Assembly: GCA_964396845.1 (NCBI GenBank)
Contig: CAYNGH010000192.1
Location: 1 to 5,722 of the forward strand
DNA length: 5,722 nucleotides
Direction of reading: 5' to 3'
From: CAYNGH01 sp964396845
GTDB taxonomy: Bacteria > Vulcanimicrobiota > JAJTBE01 > CAYNGH01
The translations under genes and the position numbers were made by a program. Shown here one piece after another: positions 1 to 5,201 of this stretch; the stretch's first letter is position 1, and the number at the start of each line of letters is the position of its first letter. The notes under the pieces were generated by a model. That model did not search any database. It saw only the letters and a list, made by a program, of their open reading frames with translations, and had not been told where the DNA came from.

Positions 1-1
1 C

Positions 2-457
2 AAGGGGGATGGACAGATTGTTGAGAAATCAGGTTTTCTCACAACTGCCGGGCATACTCCTTCTCTTTCGGGACGGCACCAGGAATGCCGGCAGTGGATT
101 ATGCGACAGTTTGATGACGGCGGTTTCACTCCACCCACCAGGGATGATCTTTTAAATGATGATTCCCCCTATGGTGAAGTTGTCGAGGAAGTCCTGCATT
201 ATCTGACTCATCAGGGAGAGCTGATTTACCTTGATGACCGGGTTCTGTTCACTGATGATCAGCTTTCCCGGGCCAGGAAGATTCTGGGGGAGCATATTTA
301 TCACCATGGCCCCCTGACTCCATCAGTGGCCCGGGAGCTTCTTGGCTCAACCCGGCGTTATGTGATTCCTCTTCTGGAATATTTTGATCGCACCTATTTT
401 ACCCGGCGGATGAAGGAAGGCAGGGTTCTCTTCAGGAAGAATATACTGGTGGAATAG
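2..457 (+). CDS. selB: Selenocysteine-specific elongation factor SelB, C-terminal part (5' end outside window)
   Basis: The visible 151 residues are the C-terminal end of SelB, the GTPase that brings selenocysteyl-tRNA to in-frame UGA codons by binding the SECIS hairpin in the mRNA. The frame is open from base 2, so the GTPase and EF-Tu-like domains lie upstream of the window. Two winged-helix units can be seen: residues ~22-84, with the core RQWIMRQF ... GELIYLDDRVLF, and residues ~85-147. The second carries GSTRRYVIPLLEYFDR followed by FTRRMKEGRVLF, which matches the last SelB winged helix (usually GTSRKYAIPLLEYLDR...TRR.GD.RVL), the one that contacts SECIS RNA. An internal ATG at 101 would give a 118-residue frame, but the homology runs upstream of it (GFLTTAGHTPSLSGRHQE), so 101 is not the start. 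The stop is TAG at 455-457. The gene implies selenoproteins elsewhere in the genome; no in-frame UGA candidate was seen in this window. Confidence 0.9.
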   Translation, partial: KGDGQIVEKSGFLTTAGHTPSLSGRHQECRQWIMRQFDDGGFTPPTRDDLLNDDSPYGEVVEEVLHYLTHQGELIYLDDRVLFTDDQLSRARKILGEHIYHHGPLTPSVARELLGSTRRYVIPLLEYFDRTYFTRRMKEGRVLFRKNILVE

Positions 458-475
458 TAAAATTGAGGGATTATG

Positions 476-970
476 ATGAAAAGTATCACAAGAATTCTTT
501 TGCTGATGATGGCGGTAGTGCTTCTCTCGGGGACAGCTTCCGCCTGGGATAAGACTTATGAATCGGCGCCCCTGGAATACCAGCTTTTATTTTTCCGCAA
601 CGACGGAAGGATCTGGATAGTCCTGCCTCCCCGGACAACCCTGGTGGAAGTGTATCCCAGCATAGGCGGTAAAACCGGCTGGGTGAAGGCATACAACAGA
701 GAGGGGAAGGTTCTGGCTAAGGATTACTTCTTCCATGGCCTTGTGATTTCATCGTCCCTTGTTCTGCAACCTTCCATCAATCGGGGATGGTTTGTGGTGA
801 ACCGTCATGATGGCACATCGGTGGGGATCTACACTCCCATGGATGCGTCATTTGTGGAGATTGTCAACTCCCGCAACGGCTTTGACGGAATGGTGAGGGT
901 TCTCAATCGCCGGAAGCAGGTTCTGGCGGTCCAGAGCGGTCTGCACCTTGAGATTATCAACCTGAAATAA
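476..970 (+). CDS. Small exported protein of unknown function with an internal duplication
   Basis: I do not recognise a family. Counting from the first of two adjacent ATGs (473), the protein has 165 residues. The second ATG (476) is preferred because GAGGG at 465-469 lies 6 bases before it but only 3 before 473. Residues 1-24 form a clear Sec signal peptide: charged MMKSITR, a hydrophobic stretch ILLLMMAVVLLSG, and a TASA|W signal peptidase I site. There is no lipobox cysteine, and the mature protein of ~141 residues has no other membrane segment, so a periplasmic or secreted location is inferred. The mature part consists of two related units (about 42-92 and 111-162), each with an R-(N/H)-DG opening, a (L/F)VE(V/I) strand, a GW/GM-V-(K/R) strand, a VLA step and a closing hydrophobic strand, which suggests two small beta-rich modules. 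It starts 18 bases after selB and ends 54 before galT. Confidence 0.75.
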   Translation: MKSITRILLLMMAVVLLSGTASAWDKTYESAPLEYQLLFFRNDGRIWIVLPPRTTLVEVYPSIGGKTGWVKAYNREGKVLAKDYFFHGLVISSSLVLQPSINRGWFVVNRHDGTSVGIYTPMDASFVEIVNSRNGFDGMVRVLNRRKQVLAVQSGLHLEIINLK

Positions 971-1024
971 GCCGGCGGTGATCTTCCGGGCATTGCTGGC
1001 ATTTTATTCACAGGAGGGATTGCC

Positions 1025-2029
1025 ATGTCGGAGCTCCGCCAGAGCAGAGCAACCAGGGAATGGTTTGTGATTGCCACCGAAAGGGCAAAACGGCCTAAAG
1101 ACTTTACCGGGACTGCATCCCCCCGGGAGGATATGGAATACTCGGAGAAATGCCCCTTCTGTCCCGGCAATGAAGAGATGACCCCGGATACTGCCTATGT
1201 GTATGAAGCTGACGGCTCTTGGCTGGTTCGTTCTGTACCCAACAAGTTTTCTGCATTTTCCCCGGCGGGAGATCGCCAGCGTGAGAACCACGGGGTTTAT
1301 CGAACCATGCAGGGGGTGGGGATTCATGAGGTGATAATCGAAAGTCCCCGGCATAATGACAGCTTTGTCACCATGAAACCCAGACACATAGAGCAGGTGA
1401 TTCGGGCTTATGTGAACCGATTCAACGAGGCCATGCAGGATGATCGGATTGAAGCGGTGATGATATTCAAAAACTACGGCCAGAGTGCCGGCAGTTCCCT
1501 GGCCCATCCCCATTCCCAGATGATCGCCATGCCCCTTGTCCCTGCGCCTATGCGACGTCGTCTTGATGCGGCAAAGCATTATTTTGACGATATGGGAAGC
1601 TGTGTCTATTGTGATATGCTGGCTCAGGAAATACAGGAAGAAGTCAGGATAATCACCCGTAATGATTCCTTCGTGGCCTTCTGTCCTTATGCATCGGGGA
1701 GCGCCTTTGAATCCTGGATAATGCCCCTCCGCCATGAGCCTTCCTTCGGCAATATCACCAGGGAGGAGATCCGGGACATGGCATCGATTTTGTCTGATTT
1801 GATGAATAGGTATCATTACGGCCTGGGGGATCCCGACTTTAATATCACCATCCAGACTCCCCCCCGGGATGAGAGCAATGACCGCAGTTATCACTGGTAT
1901 CTGGAAGTTTTCCCCAAGCTGACCAAAACTGCGGGTTTTGAGCTGGGCACCGGCATGCTGATAAATGTTACTCTGCCCAAAGAGAATGCCCGTTTCCTGC
2001 GGGAAGTGAAGATACCCGGCAGGATATAA
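1025..2029 (+). CDS. galT: Galactose-1-phosphate uridylyltransferase family protein (GalT-type, HIT superfamily)
   Basis: A complete 334-residue protein. GalT exchanges UDP between UDP-glucose and galactose-1-phosphate through a uridylylated histidine (Leloir pathway, cytoplasm). The N-terminal CPFCPGNE (C43, C46), H110 in ESPRH and H161 in HPHSQ match the structural zinc ligands of E. coli GalT (C52, C55, H115, H164). H163, the second His of HPHSQ, is the expected nucleophile, and Q165 follows. A second CxxC pair (CVYC, 193-196) opens the C-terminal half, as in shorter bacterial and archaeal GalT-like proteins. The C-terminal HWYLEVFPKLT...GFELGTGMLIN is typical of this family, except that the second His of the HxH pair found in E. 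coli GalT is Tyr292. Relatives in this group include ADP-glucose phosphorylase-type enzymes, so the true sugar-phosphate or nucleotide substrate is open. Start: ATG 1025 follows AGGAGGG (1012-1018) by 6 bases. No galK, galE or galM is visible nearby. Confidence 0.85.
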   Translation: MSELRQSRATREWFVIATERAKRPKDFTGTASPREDMEYSEKCPFCPGNEEMTPDTAYVYEADGSWLVRSVPNKFSAFSPAGDRQRENHGVYRTMQGVGIHEVIIESPRHNDSFVTMKPRHIEQVIRAYVNRFNEAMQDDRIEAVMIFKNYGQSAGSSLAHPHSQMIAMPLVPAPMRRRLDAAKHYFDDMGSCVYCDMLAQEIQEEVRIITRNDSFVAFCPYASGSAFESWIMPLRHEPSFGNITREEIRDMASILSDLMNRYHYGLGDPDFNITIQTPPRDESNDRSYHWYLEVFPKLTKTAGFELGTGMLINVTLPKENARFLREVKIPGRI

Positions 2030-2160
2030 CTTGTGCTGTTTGTCATTCCGATAAAAAATCGGCCTGACTGCTTCAAGACATGTGATGGTTGACCATGATG
2101 CCCTTTGTGCAAGTTTTGCCAATTATCTGATTAAATTTTGTATCTGGAAGGATGAGCATA

Positions 2161-2175
2161 TTAACAGTTTGTTAA
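2161..2175. repeat. Inverted repeat TTAACA-GTT-TGTTAA, upstream copy of a pair (putative operator)
   Basis: A perfect 6+6 base inverted repeat with a 3-base centre. The same arms and the same spacing recur at 2247-2261, 86 bases downstream (start to start, about eight helical turns). It can also be written TTAA-N7-TTAA. The repetition of exact arms within one intergenic region argues for a protein-binding site, although AT-rich DNA makes TTAA words fairly common. The regulator is unknown. Confidence 0.45.
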
Positions 2176-2246
2176 ATATTGAAAGGGTTGGCGACATCAT
2201 CAGAACCAAGAAATGAAGGGGTTTTTCACGGTTCGCGACCAGAAAA

Positions 2247-2261
2247 TTAACAAAATGTTAA
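2247..2261. repeat. Inverted repeat TTAACA-AAA-TGTTAA, downstream copy of the pair (putative operator)
   Basis: Same arms and 3-base centre as the copy at 2161-2175. The right arm continues into CA, so TGTTAACA (2256-2263) is a further 8-base palindrome and a third TTAACA word lies at 2258-2263. Written as a direct repeat it is TTAA-N7-TTAAC. Its left arm coincides with the -35 hexamer of the best housekeeping-type promoter in the region, so a bound protein would contact or occlude polymerase at this promoter. Whether that activates or represses cannot be told from the sequence. Confidence 0.5.
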
Positions 2262-2276
2262 CAATTTAGAAATAAT
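2247..2276 (+). promoter_or_regulatory. Candidate sigma70-type promoter for the fliK-like/flgF/flgG operon
   Basis: TTAACA (2247-2252) matches the -35 consensus at 5 of 6 positions. After an 18-base spacer comes AATAAT (2271-2276), which matches the -10 consensus at 5 of 6. This would start transcription near 2283 and give a leader of about 140 bases. The -35 hexamer lies inside the inverted repeat at 2247-2261. A rival is the perfect TATAAT at 2295-2300, but it has no recognisable -35 at 16-19 bases and would need an activator. No sigma54 promoter with correct spacing was found. Confidence 0.35.
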
Positions 2277-2341
2277 ATGTCAACAGCATTCCCATATAAT
2301 GAAGTTGAAAGAAAGGGCAGAAAGTCGGGTTTTTCTGTATT

Positions 2342-2386
2342 CGGGATTGCCCGGATCCGGATAGACCGGCGGGGAGAAGTTCTCCC
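2342..2386 (+). promoter_or_regulatory. GC-rich hairpin-prone leader before the FliK-like gene
   Basis: Short complementary elements are packed together: CGGG-ATTG-CCCG (2342-2353); three CCGG words (2351-2354, 2357-2360, 2366-2369), each self-complementary and able to pair with either of the others; and GGGAG-AAGTT-CTCCC (2372-2386). The last stem ends about 16 bases before the ribosome binding site and is followed by CTTTTCTTT (2392-2400), too interrupted for a good terminator. The pairings are partly exclusive, so alternative folds are possible. A regulatory role is inference only. Confidence 0.25.
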
Positions 2387-2421
2387 GATGGCTTTTCTTT
2401 GCAGGAAGGTGAACCGCTGAA

Positions 2422-3882
2422 ATGATGGGAACACCCGGCATGGGCAGGATAACTGCACCGGCCCAGGGAGCGCCACCCGCGGTGAATGTTGGTGGAGGCA
2501 GGTCGGGAGTCGGTGCCCGGATGCCCATGGGAAAAGGCCCCGGGCCAGGCGTTGCCGGCGGTGCTTCTGCCGGGGCAGTGCTGAAGGAGCAGCCCCTGTT
2601 GCGGGCCAATGTTCCCAAGGGGTTTTCCATGCAACCGGGCCAGACCATGTGGGGTCAGGTTGCCGGTCGGAAGGGTCAGTTTTTTACACTGCAGTTTGGA
2701 AAATTCACCCTGAGTGCCAGGAGTCAGCTTCCACTGGTTACGGGACAGCAGATTCACGTGGCTTTTGGAGGCCGAACCCAGGGGAATCAGGTAAGCCTGC
2801 AACTTTTGCAGACCGCGACATTTTCCAAGATGAGCAGTGAGGATCTTACCCAGGCTCTGACCCAGATGAAATTGCCGGTCAACGAAGGCAACATGGCTGT
2901 GGCACGGGGGTTAGTGGAGTTCGGGATACCCCTGACATCTCAGAATGTGGGAGAATTCTCCCGGGTAATGGCGAGTCTGCCGGGGCCTGTGACAACTACG
3001 GACATGGCAGCGGCCAGTTTTCTGAAGATGGCCAATGTGCCCCTGACTCCCGCCAATGTGCAGGTAGTGTCCAACTTCATTGCCCAGCATCCCCTTCTGG
3101 GGGCCCAGCTCTTTGAGATGCAAAAAGCCCCGGGCAGTCCCGGAAAGGACGATGTCAAAGGGATTCAGCGGGAGATGGAGGTCCTCGAGGAGATTTCCAA
3201 AACTGCCGGCAAATACGTGGTTGATCCCGCCCGGCAGGAGGTCCCTGCCCAGGCCAGAAACCTCAGGAATCTGGCCCGGGAGGAAGGAGTGGAGTCCATA
3301 CGCTATGGGGTGGAAGGCTCTGACATGGAAGATGGCTGGGAGCTGATGCGCCTGTTGCGGGAAATAGAAGGACTCCCCGGCGGAAAGGATTCCGGCAGTC
3401 CCATGGCAAGGTTTACAGAGCTTGCCCAGTCTGCCAGGGAAAATCTTCAGGCTCACCACCTCATAAATAGTAGCCGTCCCCAGAGCGATCTGGCCTTCTA
3501 CTACCTGCAGGTACCCCTTCTGCTGAACCGGGAGGAAACCACCGCAGAGATCCGGATCGGCTACTTCGAGGAAGAGGATCAGTCAAAATGGGTGGATCCG
3601 GAGAACACCCGCATCGAGTTTGATGTGTGTACTGACAGCCTGGGGGCCATACATGTGGATCTTATGGTAAAAAAAGGCCTGGTGTATGTGAATATCGGCA
3701 CCGACAGCGTTGAAACCGAGGAGTTTCTGGGGGAGTTCATCCCACTGCTGGAAAAGACCATTGACGAGATGGGGTATGAACCCCGGCGACTGGAAACAGG
3801 ATTGATGGAAGAAGGAACAGGACGGCCCCTGATATCCAGGGAAGAATTTGAAAGCCTGGAAAGAATAGATGTTCAGACCTGA
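2422..3882 (+). CDS. FliK-like flagellar hook-length control family protein
   Basis: A complete 486-residue soluble protein without a signal peptide. Regions in order: a Gly/Pro/Ala-rich low-complexity N-terminus (1-52); a small beta-rich segment (about 60-130, VPKGFSMQPGQTMWGQVAG onwards); a middle region of short helical repeats around KLPVNEGN (150), GIPLTSQN (168) and NVPLTPAN (205); a charged linker (240-350); and a C-terminal domain (about 360-460) with YYLQVPLLL, alternating strands, DSLGAIHVDLMV and a final helix EEFIPLLEKTI-like, as in the FliK/Flg_hook C-terminal domain. FliK measures hook length and signals FlhB to change export substrates; an equivalent role with rod or hook export is inferred. 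ATG 2422 follows AGGAAGGTGA (2403-2412) by 9 bases; ATG 2425 is the alternative. Its end overlaps the FlhB-C-like gene. The layout recalls Bacillus YlqG, so this may be a FliK paralogue rather than the main FliK. Confidence 0.7.
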   Translation: MMGTPGMGRITAPAQGAPPAVNVGGGRSGVGARMPMGKGPGPGVAGGASAGAVLKEQPLLRANVPKGFSMQPGQTMWGQVAGRKGQFFTLQFGKFTLSARSQLPLVTGQQIHVAFGGRTQGNQVSLQLLQTATFSKMSSEDLTQALTQMKLPVNEGNMAVARGLVEFGIPLTSQNVGEFSRVMASLPGPVTTTDMAAASFLKMANVPLTPANVQVVSNFIAQHPLLGAQLFEMQKAPGSPGKDDVKGIQREMEVLEEISKTAGKYVVDPARQEVPAQARNLRNLAREEGVESIRYGVEGSDMEDGWELMRLLREIEGLPGGKDSGSPMARFTELAQSARENLQAHHLINSSRPQSDLAFYYLQVPLLLNREETTAEIRIGYFEEEDQSKWVDPENTRIEFDVCTDSLGAIHVDLMVKKGLVYVNIGTDSVETEEFLGEFIPLLEKTIDEMGYEPRRLETGLMEEGTGRPLISREEFESLERIDVQT

Positions 3883-4336
3883 CGAGGTTCAAGAATCGTT
3901 GCAGGATCAGGGAATTCAAGAAGGAGGCGACAGCCAGAGATCAGAAAAGGGCCCGGATGTATCACAGCGATATGCGGTGGGTCTTTCACTGGATCCCGGG
4001 ACGGGGCTTCCCCGGGTGACATCCCTGGGACGGGGACGGACAGCAGAGAAAATGGCACAGCTGGCCCGTCAGTCAGGGGTGCCGGTCGAGGAGGACCCGG
4101 AGCTGGTGGAGAAGATGTTCAAGCCCGGAAACAACCGGGCAATCCCCGCCAGAACCTACCGGTTGATAGCGGGAATTCTGACCTTCATATACCAGGTCAA
4201 TGAGGCCCGGACAAACCGGCAGGCAGAAGAGGCCCTGGAAGCAATGAAAGGGAACGCCGGAGATGACAGCGGGGAAGAAATCCCCGAAAACGACGCAAAT
4301 GAAGAGATTGAGCAGGATGGCTCAGAGAATGCATAA
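3869..4336 (+). CDS. FlhB C-terminal-domain-like protein (EscU/YscU/HrcU family, FlhX/YlqH-type)
   Basis: 155 residues with no membrane segment. Residues ~34-112 match the part of FlhB that follows its self-cleavage site: RYAVGLSLDPGTGLPRVTSLGRG, then AEKMAQLARQSGVPVEEDPELVEKMF, then IPARTYRLIAGILTFIYQV. In full-length FlhB this follows four transmembrane helices and the NPTH motif, where the protein cuts itself to switch export specificity. Here both are absent: the position just before YAV reads VSQR, so the protein is equivalent to an already released FlhB C-fragment. The N-terminal ~30 residues and the acidic tail (~129-155) are probably disordered. ATG 3869 follows GGAAAG (3858-3863) by 5 bases and overlaps the FliK-like gene by 14 bases, which suggests translational coupling and joint function. 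FlhX of Helicobacter pylori, a similar stand-alone C-domain, can replace the cleaved FlhB fragment; that is known of the family and not shown here. Confidence 0.85.
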   Translation: MFRPDEVQESLQDQGIQEGGDSQRSEKGPDVSQRYAVGLSLDPGTGLPRVTSLGRGRTAEKMAQLARQSGVPVEEDPELVEKMFKPGNNRAIPARTYRLIAGILTFIYQVNEARTNRQAEEALEAMKGNAGDDSGEEIPENDANEEIEQDGSENA

Positions 4337-4385
4337 GACAGGAACAGGTAACAGGACAGGCTTCAAATAAACCAAAATATTTCTC

Positions 4386-4392
4386 GGAGGTG
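4386..4392 (+). promoter_or_regulatory. Ribosome binding site that fixes the flgF start
   Basis: GGAGGTG matches the anti-Shine-Dalgarno complement over 7 bases and lies 9 bases before ATG 4402. An in-frame GTG at 4390 lies inside this site and so cannot be the start, although it makes the longest open frame. Confidence 0.8.
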
Positions 4393-4401
4393 GTACTGAC
4401 C

Positions 4402-5157
4402 ATGATGGAAGGTATGAAAATGGCAACCCAGGGAATGATTGCCCTGCAGCAACAGCAGGAGATTGTTTCCAACAATTTGGCCAACGTGGGCACTGCGGGG
4501 TTCCGCAAGGATGTGATGGATGTCACTTCCTTTTCCCAGATAATGGACAAACAGAACGCCAAGCAGGTGGGTTTTTTGCAGACCAGTGGCGGTATGGATG
4601 TTGAGGGGATGCTTCACACCAGCACCCGCACCAGCCATTCCCAGGGTTCCCTGAAGATGACCGGAAGCCAGTTTGATATGGCGCTGGATGACAACGGAAA
4701 GGGTTTCTTCACCATCCAGACCCCCAACGGCATCCGCTTCACTCGCAACGGAGCCTTCCGGCTTGCCACCGATGGCCACCTGGTGACTCAGGACGGTTCC
4801 AGGGTACTGGGGAGCAAAGGCCCCGTCAAGATTGACGGCAAGAGTTTCAAGGTGGACGATCGGGGAATCATCTCGGTGGACAACAAAGAAGTTGACCGTT
4901 TCCTGATTACCGAGTTTGACGATCCCAACCGCCTGAAAAAAGAAGGAACCAACAACTTTGCTGCCAGCGACGGGTTCAAGATTTCCACTGATTTTTCGGT
5001 GAAGCAGGGATACATTGAAATGGCCAATGTGAACATTGTCCGTGAGATGGTGGGAATGATGCAGGTGATGAGGACCTTCGAGGCCAACCAGAAGGTTTTG
5101 AACGCTCAGGACGGCGCCCTGAAGAAATCCGTGAACGAGGTCGGAAAGACCGGCTAA
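4402..5157 (+). CDS. flgF: Flagellar basal-body rod protein FlgF
   Basis: 251 residues from ATG 4402. FlgF is one of the proximal rod proteins, exported through the flagellar type III apparatus without a cleaved signal and polymerised in the periplasm between the MS ring and the FlgG distal rod. The N-terminal rod signature is clear: MATQGMIALQQQQEIVSNNLANVGTAGFRKD (residues ~7-37). The middle has the FlgE/F/G core, with FDMALDDNGKGFFTIQTPNG, then FTRNGAFRLATDGHLVTQDG (~91-132). The C-terminus has the coiled-coil-forming end QGYIEMANVNIVREMVGMMQVMRTFEANQKVL (~202-233). Length and the position directly before flgG favour FlgF over FlgG or FlgE. The start was chosen from the ribosome binding site at 4386-4392; translation from GTG 4390 would add four residues but would overlap that site. 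It lies 65 bases after the FlhB-C-like gene and 44 before flgG, so it is probably in the same operon. Confidence 0.92.
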   Translation: MMEGMKMATQGMIALQQQQEIVSNNLANVGTAGFRKDVMDVTSFSQIMDKQNAKQVGFLQTSGGMDVEGMLHTSTRTSHSQGSLKMTGSQFDMALDDNGKGFFTIQTPNGIRFTRNGAFRLATDGHLVTQDGSRVLGSKGPVKIDGKSFKVDDRGIISVDNKEVDRFLITEFDDPNRLKKEGTNNFAASDGFKISTDFSVKQGYIEMANVNIVREMVGMMQVMRTFEANQKVLNAQDGALKKSVNEVGKTG

Positions 5158-5184
5158 ACATATTCAAGCAGTAATGCCAAATTT

Positions 5185-5192
5185 AAGGAGGT
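5185..5192 (+). promoter_or_regulatory. Strong ribosome binding site of flgG
   Basis: AAGGAGGT is a full-consensus Shine-Dalgarno sequence 9 bases before ATG 5202. It is the strongest site in the window, in keeping with FlgG being needed in more copies than FlgF in the rod. Confidence 0.85.
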
Positions 5193-5201
5193 AAACCAGC
5201 T

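Larger units (their letters stand above)
2030..2421. other. Non-coding control region between galT and the flagellar operon
   Basis: 392 bases without a supportable gene. The part from about 2100 to 2310 is clearly more AT-rich than the flanking genes, while 2341-2390 is GC-rich. Read left to right it holds a short hairpin without a T-run (2048-2062), two copies of an identical-arm inverted repeat (2161-2175 and 2247-2261), a candidate promoter using part of the second repeat, an isolated perfect TATAAT (2295-2300), several short hairpin-forming elements (2342-2386) and the ribosome binding site of the next gene. The only small frames are a few codons long (for example 11 codons from 2095 and 18 codons from 2213) and lack ribosome binding sites. 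No convincing rho-independent terminator for galT was found, so readthrough from upstream is possible. Confidence 0.7.

Noticed and set aside
1..457. Treating the 118-residue frame from ATG 101 as a complete small gene
   Set aside because: The same frame is open back to the window edge and the upstream residues continue the SelB homology, so it is the end of a longer gene.
2027..2054. Sigma28-like promoter: TAACTTGT, 12-base gap, TCCGATAA
   Set aside because: The -10 part matches 7 of 8 of GCCGATAA, but the -35 is weak, the spacing is one base long, it overlaps the galT stop codon, and it would leave a leader of over 350 bases.
2048..2062. CCGAT-AAAAA-ATCGG hairpin just after galT as a terminator
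   Set aside because: The stem is only 5 pairs and is followed by CCTGACTGC rather than a T-run.
1004..2122. Long open frame on the minus strand covering all of galT
   Set aside because: It is antisense to a gene with clear catalytic motifs, its translation has no recognisable family, and it arises from the codon bias of galT.
2161..2263. Rex or GlnR binding sites
   Set aside because: Rex sites are TTGTTAA-N4-TTAACAA and GlnR/TnrA sites TGTNA-N7-TNACA. Here the arms are in the opposite order, TTAACA then TGTTAA, with a 3-base centre.
2213..2269. An 18-codon frame in the control region as a leader peptide
   Set aside because: There is no ribosome binding site, no regulatory codon run, and it would start upstream of the predicted transcription start.
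2389..2402. Sigma54-like promoter TGGC-N6-TTGC before the FliK-like gene
   Set aside because: The spacing is one base too short for sigma54, and it lies so close to the ribosome binding site that the transcript would start at or beyond it.
2266..2802. Open frames on the minus strand over the control region and the start of the FliK-like gene
   Set aside because: The translations are low-complexity and Pro/Gly-rich, mirror the Gly/Pro-rich N-terminus of the + strand protein, and show no family.
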